From positions 4,583,501 through 4,647,500 of the forward strand of contig NZ_CP098774.1 in assembly GCF_028473665.1 (NCBI RefSeq): a stretch of DNA of 64,000 bases, in the 5' to 3' direction. The DNA comes from Sphingomonas sp. QA11 (GTDB lineage Bacteria > Pseudomonadota > Alphaproteobacteria > Sphingomonadales > Sphingomonadaceae). How positions within the stretch are numbered: the stretch's first letter is position 1; each line of letters starts with the position of its first letter. A program made the translations under genes and the position numbers. Of the stretch, positions 8,396-15,818 are shown in pieces. The notes below the pieces were generated by a model. That model saw nothing but the letters and a program-made list of their open reading frames with translations, was not told where the DNA came from and ran no database searches.

Positions 8396-9208
8396 TCACG
8401 CGGCCGCGTTGATCCGGTCGAGCAGCGCCATCGCGCCCGCGGGGGCCCGGACCTTCGCCCCGTTGATGAAGAAGACGAAAGTATCGCGCGGCGTCTTCGC
8501 CAGCGGCTCGGACGAGGCATAGGGCAAGGCGGCATCCACTGGCTGGCCGCCACCCGCCCAATTCTTCGCGATATCCAGCCAGCGATCGAGTTCGGCGGGC
8601 GTATAGCCTGTAGGAACCGATTCGACCGCCTTTTCCAGCCGGGCGTAGACGAAATCACCGGTGACATCGGCAATCGCCGGGTATTCGGCCGAATCGGCGA
8701 AGACCAGGGCGACACCAGCGGCGCGCGCCATCGCGACGAATTCCGGTACATGGAAACTATCGTGCCGCACCTGGATCGCGTGGCGGAGCGCGACACCTTC
8801 ATGCGACGCCGGCAGCAACTTCAGGAACGCGGCGAAATCGTCCGGTTCGAATTTCTTGGTCGCCATGAACTGCCACAGGATCGGGCCGAGCTTGTCGCCC
8901 AGCTCGACGATGCCCTGGTCGACGAACTTTGCGATCGAGTCACCCGAATCGGCGAGGACCTTGCGGTTGGTGCAGAAGCGCGAGGCCTTGAGCGCGAAGA
9001 CGAAACCGTCGGGCGCTGTCTTCGCCCAGGAAGCGAAGGTCGCCGGCTTCTGTGATCCGTAATAGGTGCCGTTGACCTCGATCGCCGTCACCGCGCGCGA
9101 CGCATATTCAAGCTCACGCTTCTGCGACAGGCCATCGGGGAAGAACACCCCGCGCCAGGGTTCGTAAGTCCATCCGCCGATGCCAGTGCGAATCATGCCG
9201 TGGTTCAT
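8396..9208 (-). CDS. DUF72 domain-containing protein
   Basis: The protein has 270 residues. It begins with the DUF72 signature RTGIGGWTYEPWRGVFFPDGL and continues with AIEVNGTYYG, a TIM-barrel-like series and a proline-poor C-terminus ending FFINGAKVRAPAGAM. The biochemical function of DUF72 proteins is unknown. The ATG at 9208 has a GGAG seven bases upstream, so I prefer it to the internal ATG at 9196. It is convergent with the mitofilin-like gene and divergent from the flavoprotein at 9308. Confidence 0.9.
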   Translation of the reverse strand: MNHGMIRTGIGGWTYEPWRGVFFPDGLSQKRELEYASRAVTAIEVNGTYYGSQKPATFASWAKTAPDGFVFALKASRFCTNRKVLADSGDSIAKFVDQGIVELGDKLGPILWQFMATKKFEPDDFAAFLKLLPASHEGVALRHAIQVRHDSFHVPEFVAMARAAGVALVFADSAEYPAIADVTGDFVYARLEKAVESVPTGYTPAELDRWLDIAKNWAGGGQPVDAALPYASSEPLAKTPRDTFVFFINGAKVRAPAGAMALLDRINAAA

Positions 9209-9307
9209 GCCATTGCTCCTGAACGGACGGTTCTAGGACGGGAAGCCGCTTTCGCGAAGCCGCCCGACGCTGCTAGGACCATGAGCGACATGGCGTGGGG
9301 AAGACCG

Positions 9308-10963
9308 ATGGCGACGGACCGTAGCGAGATCGATCCGAGCGACCCCTATGAGCGCAGCGCCCAGACCTTCCCGGTCCTCAGCGAGGCGATGGTGGCGCGG
9401 ATGATGTCCTATGGCCGCGAGGAAGCGGTCGAAAAGGGCGTGGAACTCTACACGCGCGGCGAGCGCAGCGTTGATTTCTTCGTGGTACTGGCCGGATCGA
9501 TCGAGGTGCTGGACACCGACGAGCACGGCGTCGCCAACATCTTCACGACGCATCGCGAACGGCAGTTCACCGGAGAGCTCGACCTGTTCAACGACCGGGA
9601 GATTCTCGTCACCGGCCAGGTCGGCGAGGATGGCCGGGTGCTGCGAATCAGCCGGGCGAATTTCCGCAGGATGGTGTCCACCGAGGCGGATATCGGCGAA
9701 ATCATCATGCGCGCCTTCATCCTGCGCCGCGTCGGGCTGATCCGCCATGCGCATGGCGGCGCGACGCTGATCGGATCGGGACATTCGGGCGACACCCAGC
9801 GGCTGCAGCGCTTCCTCGAGCGCAACGGCTATCCGCACCGCCTGCTCGACATCGATGCCGATCCCGATGCCGGCGGCTTCCTCGACTGTTTCTCGCTCAC
9901 GCCCGAACAACTGCCGGTGGTGATCGCCTCCAGCGAACGCGTGCTGCGCAATCCGCCGACCGGCGAACTGGCCGATGCCCTGGGGCTGACCGAAACGCTC
10001 GACCCGGCGCGCGTCCATGACGTCGTGGTGGTCGGCGCTGGGCCTGCCGGGCTCGCCGCGGCGGTCTATGCCGCCTCAGAGGGGCTCGACACGATCGTGA
10101 TCGAGGGGCTGGCGCCGGGCGGCCAGGCCGGCACCAGTTCCAAGATCGAGAATTATCTCGGCTTTCCGACCGGCATCTCCGGCCAGGCGCTGGCGGGGCG
10201 GGCCCAGGTACAGGCGCAGAAATTCGGCGCGCGGCTCGCCATCGCGCGGCCGGCGACGGCGCTCGACTGCAGCAGGGATCCCTATGTCGTGACGATGGAA
10301 GACGGGCAGCGCGTAAGCGGCCGGTCAGTGATCGTCGCGAGCGGTGCACGCTATCGCAAGCTCGACGTGCCTGATTACGCCCGGTTCGAGGGCCAGGGAA
10401 TCCATTATGCGGCGACCGCGATGGAGGCCAATCTCTGTTCGGGCGAGGAAGTGCTGGTGGTCGGCGGCGGCAACTCGGCGGGGCAGGCAGCGGTGTTCCT
10501 GTCGCGCACCGTGCGCCATCTCCACATCCTGGTCCGCTCGCGCGGGCTGGCGGAGACGATGTCGGACTATCTCGTCCAGCGAATCCTGTCGTCAAGCCGG
10601 ATCACGCTGCACGCCCATTGCCAGGTCACCGGCCTGGAGGGCGACGAGTATCTGCGCCACGTGACCTGGACCGATGTGAAGAGCGGCGAAGAACGACGCC
10701 ATGACATCAGCAACATGTTCGTGATGATCGGCGCCGAGCCGAACACCGACTGGCTCGACGGCTGCCTGGCGCTTGACGACAAGGGCTTCGTGAAGACCGG
10801 CACCGACGCGGCTGGATCAACATCGCCCTATGCCACGAGCAAGCCCGGCATCTTCGCGATCGGCGACGTGCGCGCCGGATCGGTCAAGCGCGTGGCCTCC
10901 GGCGTGGGCGAGGGATCAGTGGTGGTCTCCGCGGTCCACCGGTTCCTGCATCCGATGGACTGA
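9308..10963 (+). CDS. Cyclic-nucleotide-binding-domain / thioredoxin-reductase-like FAD oxidoreductase
   Basis: The product has 551 residues and three parts. Residues of about 25-140 form a cNMP-binding-like beta roll (VLAGSIEVLD, FTGELDLFNDRE). About 155-235 look like a thioredoxin/glutaredoxin-like fold (LLDIDADPDAGG). From about 243 there is a thioredoxin-reductase-type module: FAD motif GAGPAGLAAA, GGQAGTSSKIENYLGF, NADPH motif GGGNSAGQAA and FAIGDVRAGS near the end. The redox CxxC of true thioredoxin reductases is missing; the aligned segment reads HYAATAMEANLC. The phosphate-binding cassette is also atypical. The ATG at 9308 has GGGGAAG upstream and was preferred over in-frame starts at 9200 and 9281. 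This domain order is known in databases, but its electron acceptor is not obvious. Confidence 0.88.
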   Translation: MATDRSEIDPSDPYERSAQTFPVLSEAMVARMMSYGREEAVEKGVELYTRGERSVDFFVVLAGSIEVLDTDEHGVANIFTTHRERQFTGELDLFNDREILVTGQVGEDGRVLRISRANFRRMVSTEADIGEIIMRAFILRRVGLIRHAHGGATLIGSGHSGDTQRLQRFLERNGYPHRLLDIDADPDAGGFLDCFSLTPEQLPVVIASSERVLRNPPTGELADALGLTETLDPARVHDVVVVGAGPAGLAAAVYAASEGLDTIVIEGLAPGGQAGTSSKIENYLGFPTGISGQALAGRAQVQAQKFGARLAIARPATALDCSRDPYVVTMEDGQRVSGRSVIVASGARYRKLDVPDYARFEGQGIHYAATAMEANLCSGEEVLVVGGGNSAGQAAVFLSRTVRHLHILVRSRGLAETMSDYLVQRILSSSRITLHAHCQVTGLEGDEYLRHVTWTDVKSGEERRHDISNMFVMIGAEPNTDWLDGCLALDDKGFVKTGTDAAGSTSPYATSKPGIFAIGDVRAGSVKRVASGVGEGSVVVSAVHRFLHPMD

Positions 10964-10970
10964 CATCGAC

Positions 10971-11168
10971 TCAGGCGTGCTCGACATAGGGATAATGGTC
11001 GCGGATCCGGCGATTGAAGAAACCGCCCTTCGAGGCGACCCGGCGCATCGCGTCGACCACCGATTCGGGCATGTCGAGATAGGAATAGCGCCGGCCGCTG
11101 ACGAACTCGATATCGAGCCGCCGGTCGGCCGGGTCGTAATCATAGGAGCGGATGACGCTTGAAGGCAT
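10971..11168 (-). CDS. KTSC domain-containing protein
   Basis: This is a small protein of 65 residues. It starts MPSSVIRSYDYDPADRRL and continues with FVSGRRYSYLDMP and GGFFNRRIRDHYPY, the pattern of the KTSC domain, which was named from its occurrence next to lysyl-tRNA synthetase domains. The function is unknown. The open frame continues upstream, but the domain begins at this ATG. The gene is convergent with the flavoprotein gene, with only 7 bp between the stops. Confidence 0.85.
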   Translation of the reverse strand: MPSSVIRSYDYDPADRRLDIEFVSGRRYSYLDMPESVVDAMRRVASKGGFFNRRIRDHYPYVEHA

Positions 11169-11337
11169 GCGACACCAACGCGGCGACCGGCCCGGATTTC
11201 CACGCGCATGCCAACCGCAAGGCGCGACGAACGCGGCAATTCGCGCAAAAGATTGAAGCCGAGGGACACGTCCGGCTTCTCGTCCGTTTCCCCTGGGCGT
11301 GCCTCTCATCACGAGACGCCGCGCGAAGGGAATTGGC

Positions 11338-11628
11338 ATGAACGAAGATACGCTCAAGGGAGAAGGCCGCAATCTTGGCGGCAAGGTCACTGAAGCAGTC
11401 GGCAAGGTGACGGGCGACCAGGCCACTGAGGCGCAGGGTGTCGCCGACCAGATCAGCGGCAACCTCCAGCAGAGCTATGGCGCCGCGAAGGATGCGGTCG
11501 CGCAAGGCGTCGGCCCCCTGGCGGACAAGGCCAGGACATTCGCCAAGGAACGCCCCTGGGCCACGGCCGCGCTGGTCGGTACGCTCGCATTGGCGGTGAT
11601 CAACACGCTGCGCGGCAAAAAGGCCTGA
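11338..11628 (+). CDS. CsbD-like stress-response protein
   Basis: The protein has 96 residues. Residues 1-60 match the CsbD-like pattern (DTLKGEGRNLGGKVTEAVGKVTGDQ, with repeated Lys-Gly and Ala-Glu steps). A C-terminal hydrophobic segment (WATAALVGTLALAVINTL) followed by a basic tail resembles the anchors of YqjD/ElaB-like proteins. The ATG at 11338 has AAGGGA just upstream; the earlier in-frame start at 11299 is not needed. CsbD-family genes are often induced by general stress. Confidence 0.85.
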   Translation: MNEDTLKGEGRNLGGKVTEAVGKVTGDQATEAQGVADQISGNLQQSYGAAKDAVAQGVGPLADKARTFAKERPWATAALVGTLALAVINTLRGKKA

Positions 11629-11715
11629 CATCAGGTCCTGCCGGTAGCTGAAAGCTGGCCCGACGACGCTTGCTTCCCTATCTTCGAAGGGGAGCAGTCC
11701 AAGCAGGGTGAAGCC

Positions 11716-12267
11716 GTGGCCGACTATCAGCTTTTCGACACGAGGAACGGCGTCGCCGCGATCGCCTGGAACGAGGCTGGCGTGGTCGGGTTTCGACTAC
11801 CCGATGATTCTGCCGATGCCACGGAACGGTCACTGCTTCGCCGCTTTCCCGGCGCGATGCATTGCGCGCCACCGCCACGGATCGCGGAGGCCATCGCGGC
11901 GGCGCAGCGCTATTTCGATGGCGAGGAAACGGATTTCTCCGCCGTGCAGGTCGATCTGGGCGAGCAGGCGCCGTTCTTCGCGCAAATCTACGAATCGGTG
12001 CGGCGACTCGGCTGGGGCCAGACCACCACCTATGGCGCGGTGGCGAAGGAACTCGGTGCCGGTCCCGAATCGGCGCGCGACGTAGGCCAGGCCATGGCGT
12101 CGAATCCGGTGCCGCTGATCGTACCGTGCCACCGCGTGCTGGCGGCGGGCGGCAAGGTCGGCGGCTTCTCCGCTCCGGGCGGGTCGGAATCGAAGCTGAA
12201 GATGCTGGCGATCGAAGGAGTCGATTTGCGGCCGCCCGAACCGGCTCAACAGGGCTTCGGCTTCTAG
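11716..12267 (+). CDS. ogt: Methylated-DNA-[protein]-cysteine S-methyltransferase
   Basis: The 183-residue protein repairs O6-alkylguanine by transferring the alkyl group to its own cysteine. The active-site motif PCHRV has its Cys at about residue 138, preceded by NPVPLIV and followed by GGKVGGFS. The DNA-binding helix-turn-helix lies around GQTTTYGAVAKELG. The start is a GTG at 11716 with GCAGGG about 8 bases upstream. The length fits the Ogt type without an Ada regulatory domain. Confidence 0.93.
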   Translation: MADYQLFDTRNGVAAIAWNEAGVVGFRLPDDSADATERSLLRRFPGAMHCAPPPRIAEAIAAAQRYFDGEETDFSAVQVDLGEQAPFFAQIYESVRRLGWGQTTTYGAVAKELGAGPESARDVGQAMASNPVPLIVPCHRVLAAGGKVGGFSAPGGSESKLKMLAIEGVDLRPPEPAQQGFGF

Positions 12268-12276
12268 CCGGACATG

Positions 12277-12298
12277 AAAAAGGCCGCTCGCGCGGCCT
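12277..12298 (-). terminator. Rho-independent terminator after tRNA-Gly
   Basis: Read on the minus strand, AGGCCGC, a 4-nt loop and GCGGCCT form a perfect 7-bp stem followed at once by a run of T (the plus strand shows AAAA at 12277-12280). It lies about 30 bp beyond the 3' end of the tRNA-Gly gene and is oriented to end its transcript. It also sits just after the ogt stop codon. Confidence 0.8.
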
Positions 12299-12328
12299 GT
12301 TCCCACTCTCGTGATCCGCACGAGAAAC

Positions 12329-12403
12329 TGGAGCGGGCGAAGGGATTCGAACCCTCGACCCCAACCTTGGCAAGGTTGTGCTCTACCCCTGAGCTACGCC
12401 CGC
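12329..12403 (-). tRNA. tRNA-Gly (anticodon GCC)
   Basis: The minus strand folds as a complete 75-nt tRNA. The acceptor GCGGGCG pairs with CGCCCGC, followed by discriminator T and an encoded CCA (12329-12331). The D-arm is AGCTCAGGGGTAGAGC. The anticodon stem and loop are AACCTTGCCAAGGTT with GCC at 12369-12371, and the T-arm contains GGTTCGAATCC. A terminator hairpin follows. Confidence 0.97.
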
Positions 12404-12562
12404 TCTGGCGCCTGACCGGTCGGTTGACCGGGCGGGTAAGGGGGCGGCCTCTAGCATCGGCTTTTGGGTCCGGCAACCCCCTGATGCGCATCAAACGAAA
12501 AGGGTTGGCTTGAGGGCCCGCACACCCACATAAGGCGCGACGTAGAAACACGGGAGCGACAC

Positions 12563-13474
12563 TTGGCCAGTTTGGGAATGACCGCCGCGGAACGCGAGGC
12601 AGTCGAGGGTTTTCGGCGCGACGTCGTCGAGCCGTCGATGACGAAGCTCGTCGTGATCGATTTCTGGGCTGAATGGTGCGGGCCATGCAAGGCGCTGACA
12701 CCGATCCTCGAGAAGGTCGCCGCCGACTATGCCGACAAGGGCGTGGTGCTGGCCAAGGTCGACACCGACAAGAACCAGTTCATCGCCGCGCAATTCCAGA
12801 TCAAGTCGATCCCGACCGTCTATGCGATGTTCCAGGGGCAGCTGGTCGCCGACCTGACCAGCGCGCGCACCGAATCGCAGCTCAAGGCGATGCTCGACCA
12901 GATCCTGCGCCAGCTGCCGGTGGCCAGCGAGGAGGCCGAAGCCGAGGCTGAGCTCGAGCCGCTGATCGCGATGGGCGAGCAGGTGCTGGCTGAAGGCGAT
13001 GCCGAGCGCGCCCTATCCGTGTTCGGCCAGATCGCCGAGATGGCGCCGGAGCATCCGGCCGTCCTGTCGGGCCGGGTGCGGGCGCTGGTCGCGGCGAATC
13101 GGATCGACGAGGCCGAATCGGCGATCGCCGCGCTGCCGGAAGAACTGGCCAAGCTGCCCGAGATCGAGCGCGCGAAATCGGCGCTGGCGCTGGCGAAGGA
13201 CGCCAAGCCGGTCGACGACCTGGCCGGCCTGGCCGCCGAGGTCGCCGCCAACCCCGACAATCTGGACAAGAGATTCGAGCTCGCCGGTGGCCAGATGGCG
13301 GCGGGCGACCGCGACGCGGCGGCCGATTCGCTGCTCGGCATCATCGCCGCCGACAAGGACTGGAACGAGGGCGCGGCACGCCAGCAGCTGCTGAAGCTGT
13401 TCGAGGTGGTCGGCCTTGAGGATCCCTGGGTCTCGGCGCAACGGCGGCGGCTGTCGGCGATCCTGTTCGGATGA
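12563..13474 (+). CDS. cnoX: Thioredoxin-domain co-chaperone, YbbN/CnoX family
   Basis: The product has 303 residues. The N-terminal thioredoxin domain carries WCGPC at residues 38-42 and the cis-proline segment KSIPTVYAM. The C-terminal half (from about residue 130) is a TPR-like helical region: LIAMGEQVLAEGDAERALSVFGQIAEMAPEHPAVLSG and later repeats. CnoX in E. coli protects proteins from oxidative damage and hands them to GroEL. Here the CxxC is intact. The TTG start at 12563 has GGGAG at good distance; the ATG at 12578 is an alternative. The stop overlaps the next gene by 4 bp. Confidence 0.88.
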   Translation: MASLGMTAAEREAVEGFRRDVVEPSMTKLVVIDFWAEWCGPCKALTPILEKVAADYADKGVVLAKVDTDKNQFIAAQFQIKSIPTVYAMFQGQLVADLTSARTESQLKAMLDQILRQLPVASEEAEAEAELEPLIAMGEQVLAEGDAERALSVFGQIAEMAPEHPAVLSGRVRALVAANRIDEAESAIAALPEELAKLPEIERAKSALALAKDAKPVDDLAGLAAEVAANPDNLDKRFELAGGQMAAGDRDAAADSLLGIIAADKDWNEGAARQQLLKLFEVVGLEDPWVSAQRRRLSAILFG

Positions 13475-14109
13475 CCGACGCGCCGACCACGACTCGGCTC
13501 TCCATCTTCCCGCTGCCCGGCGCGCTGCTGTTTCCCGGCATGCACCTGCCGCTCCACATCTTCGAGCCGCGATACCGCGCGATGGTATCCGATTCGATGG
13601 CGCGCGACCGGCGCATCGGCATGATCCAGCCGCGCCCCGGCCCGCTGGCGCCGGGCGAGGCACCGGCGCTGTTCGAGGTCGGCTGTGTCGGCCGGATCGC
13701 CGAGTTCGAGGCAAGCGAGGACGGCCGCTACAATCTGGTGCTTGAGGGCCTCTCGCTGTTCCGCATCGTGCGCGAACTCGATGTGACGACGGCGTTCCGC
13801 CAGGTCGAGGCGCTGTTGCTGCCGGTAGCGGGCGAGCCCGAGATATTGTCGCTCTCGCGGCGATCGTCGCTGGAAATGGAATCGCGTCGTTTCGCCGATA
13901 CGCAGGGCTATGCGGTCGACTGGGAGGCGGTGAACCGGCTCGACGACGAGGCGCTGGTCAACGGCATCGCGCAGATCGCGCCGTTCGACGTCGCGGCGAA
14001 GCAGGCGCTGCTGGAAGCACCAGGAATCGAGGACCGTGCCGAGCTGATCATCCAGCTGATGCAGTTCTTCGGCCGCCATGACGGCGAGGATTCGGTGACG
14101 CTGCAGTGA
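13471..14109 (+). CDS. LON substrate-binding (LonN) domain protein
   Basis: The 212-residue protein consists of a stand-alone Lon N-terminal domain: FPLPGALLFPGMHLPLHIFEPRYRAMV, then GCVGRIAEFE and DGRYNLVLEGLSLFRI. There is no ATPase or protease part. Such single-domain proteins are common in proteobacteria; the function is not settled. It is coupled to the CnoX-like gene upstream and to the small gene at 14106 downstream by 4-bp overlaps, which suggests a protein quality-control role. Confidence 0.9.
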   Translation: MTDAPTTTRLSIFPLPGALLFPGMHLPLHIFEPRYRAMVSDSMARDRRIGMIQPRPGPLAPGEAPALFEVGCVGRIAEFEASEDGRYNLVLEGLSLFRIVRELDVTTAFRQVEALLLPVAGEPEILSLSRRSSLEMESRRFADTQGYAVDWEAVNRLDDEALVNGIAQIAPFDVAAKQALLEAPGIEDRAELIIQLMQFFGRHDGEDSVTLQ

Positions 14110-14501
14110 GCGGCAACGATAGTCTCAGCGGCGAATGGGACGGTATCTTCAACTATCCCTCTCACTTGCCGCCCAAGACCTTCACCGCGGTCCTGCGCGA
14201 GGAAGACGGCGCCTTGACGGGTGAGACGACCGAATCGAGCGAGGCTCGCCTCGACCCCTCCATTTTGCACGCCTGGCTGGAAGGGCGACGCAGCGGGGGT
14301 AGCGTGCGATTTGTGAAATCCTATGATGCATCATCGCGCGCGCACTATGTCGTCCACTACACCGGAACGATCGCGCCCGACGCGAACGAAATCACCGGGC
14401 AATGGGACGTGCCGGGCGTATGGTCTGGCACATTCATCATGATGCGCAGAGCCGGCAAGACTGAGTCGATCGAACGCAAGGTCGCGGAAACGATCCGCTA
14501 G
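14106..14501 (+). CDS. Conserved hypothetical protein (131 aa)
   Basis: I do not recognise a named family. The protein starts from a GTG in a GTGA overlap with the LonN gene. It is probably a small beta-rich domain: SGEWDGIFNYPSHLPP near the start, then repeated short strands (FTAVLRE, ALTGETTE, HYVVHYTGTI, NEITGQWDVPGVWSGTFIMMRR). The two GxW motifs (GEWDG, GQWD) suggest a lipocalin-like or sterically similar barrel, but this is a guess. There is no signal peptide. Its coupled position after cnoX and lonN is the only functional clue. It is convergent with the UbiH-family gene, the stops overlapping by 4 bp. Confidence 0.75.
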   Translation: MSGNDSLSGEWDGIFNYPSHLPPKTFTAVLREEDGALTGETTESSEARLDPSILHAWLEGRRSGGSVRFVKSYDASSRAHYVVHYTGTIAPDANEITGQWDVPGVWSGTFIMMRRAGKTESIERKVAETIR

Positions 14502-15706
14502 ACGGTCAGCCCCTGCAGCAGCTTCGGGACCTCACCCGATTCGCCCCGCGCCTCGGCCATGAAGCGGTCCTTGAGCGGCGGCAGCTTCTGCACCGCCGAC
14601 AGGCCGAAGCGGCGCACGGCGGAGGCTGTTCGCCCGGGAATGCCGAACAGCCGGGTCAGCCCGTCAGTGGCGGCCGCGACCATGAAGGTATCGAGGCTGC
14701 GCCAGCGCTCATAGCGGGCGAGAAGCTGGGGATCGCCGAGATCGAGACCAAGACGCTTGCCCTCGACCAGCACCTCGACCAGCGTCGCGACGTCGCGAAA
14801 GCCGACATTGACCCCCTGACCCGCGATCGGGTGGATGCCGTGCGCCGCGTCGCCGACCAGCGCCAGCCGGCCGGACGTGATCGTCGCTGCATGGTGGAAG
14901 CCAAGCGGATAGCTCGACCGCGCGCCGAGCGGGCCGAGCCGCCCGAGGAAACCGCCCATCTTCTTCTCCGCCTCGGCAAGGAAACCGCGATCGGACAGTT
15001 TCAGCATGCCCGGCGCCTCTTCCCGGCGTACCGACCAGACGATCGCCGAGCGATGGCCCTGCGCATCATCGTTCAGCGGCAGGATCGCGAAGGGCCCCTG
15101 CGGATAGAAGATCTCGTAGGCAATGTTCTCATGGGAATGCTCGTGATGGAGCGAGGTGACCAGCGCGGCGTGATCATAGGTCCAGCGCGCGACCTTCAGC
15201 CCGGCCGATTCGCGCGTCGGCGAGTTGCGGCCTTCGGCGGCGATCAGCAACGGGGCGGTGAGCACCGCGCCCGAATCGAGCGTGACGGTGACGCCGTGCG
15301 CGCCGCGATCGACCGATATGGCGCGCGTCTTCATCCTGACGTCGACGCCGGCAGCCGCTTCGAGCAGCGCCCCGCGCAGCCGGCGATTCTCGAACATATG
15401 GCCGAGCGCGCCGCTTTCGGCATCGGGCTCGAAATCGAGCGCGCCCGGCTCGAGCCCGTCGCTGACCCGGATGCCCTGGATCGGGCACCCGAAACCCGCC
15501 AGCCGATCGACCACGCCGATCGCCTCAAGCATGCGATAGGGCGCACTGGCGATCGCCGAGGCACGCCCGTCGAAGCCGGCGGCCAGGATCACCTCCGGGT
15601 CGGCGATGTCGATGACGATGGCGGTGAGGCCGTGCGCGTCGAGCGCCACCGCCAGCGCGCTGCCGACCAGGCCACCGCCCAGAATGATGACGTCCGCTTT
15701 GTCCAT
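14498..15706 (-). CDS. UbiH/UbiF/COQ6-family FAD-dependent hydroxylase
   Basis: The protein has 402 residues. The N-terminal FAD-binding motif is IILGGGLVGSALAVALDAHG, the mid motif RGALLEAA, and the second FAD motif is GDAAHGIHPIAGQGVNVGFRD near residue 290. These belong to the ubiquinone-biosynthesis hydroxylases that oxidise the aromatic ring of the quinone head group. Which ring position it acts on cannot be read from sequence alone. It is divergent from ftsK with about 112 bp between the starts. Confidence 0.93.
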   Translation of the reverse strand: MDKADVIILGGGLVGSALAVALDAHGLTAIVIDIADPEVILAAGFDGRASAIASAPYRMLEAIGVVDRLAGFGCPIQGIRVSDGLEPGALDFEPDAESGALGHMFENRRLRGALLEAAAGVDVRMKTRAISVDRGAHGVTVTLDSGAVLTAPLLIAAEGRNSPTRESAGLKVARWTYDHAALVTSLHHEHSHENIAYEIFYPQGPFAILPLNDDAQGHRSAIVWSVRREEAPGMLKLSDRGFLAEAEKKMGGFLGRLGPLGARSSYPLGFHHAATITSGRLALVGDAAHGIHPIAGQGVNVGFRDVATLVEVLVEGKRLGLDLGDPQLLARYERWRSLDTFMVAAATDGLTRLFGIPGRTASAVRRFGLSAVQKLPPLKDRFMAEARGESGEVPKLLQGLTV

Positions 15707-15818
15707 GGGCTCGCTCTAGCGCGCCCGATGGATGGTGCCAATGCGTCCGCCTTGACGCCGGACTCGCCAGGAGCGATGATTCCGCGCGTACAGACAGCGA
15801 ACAATCAAGGACCAGATC

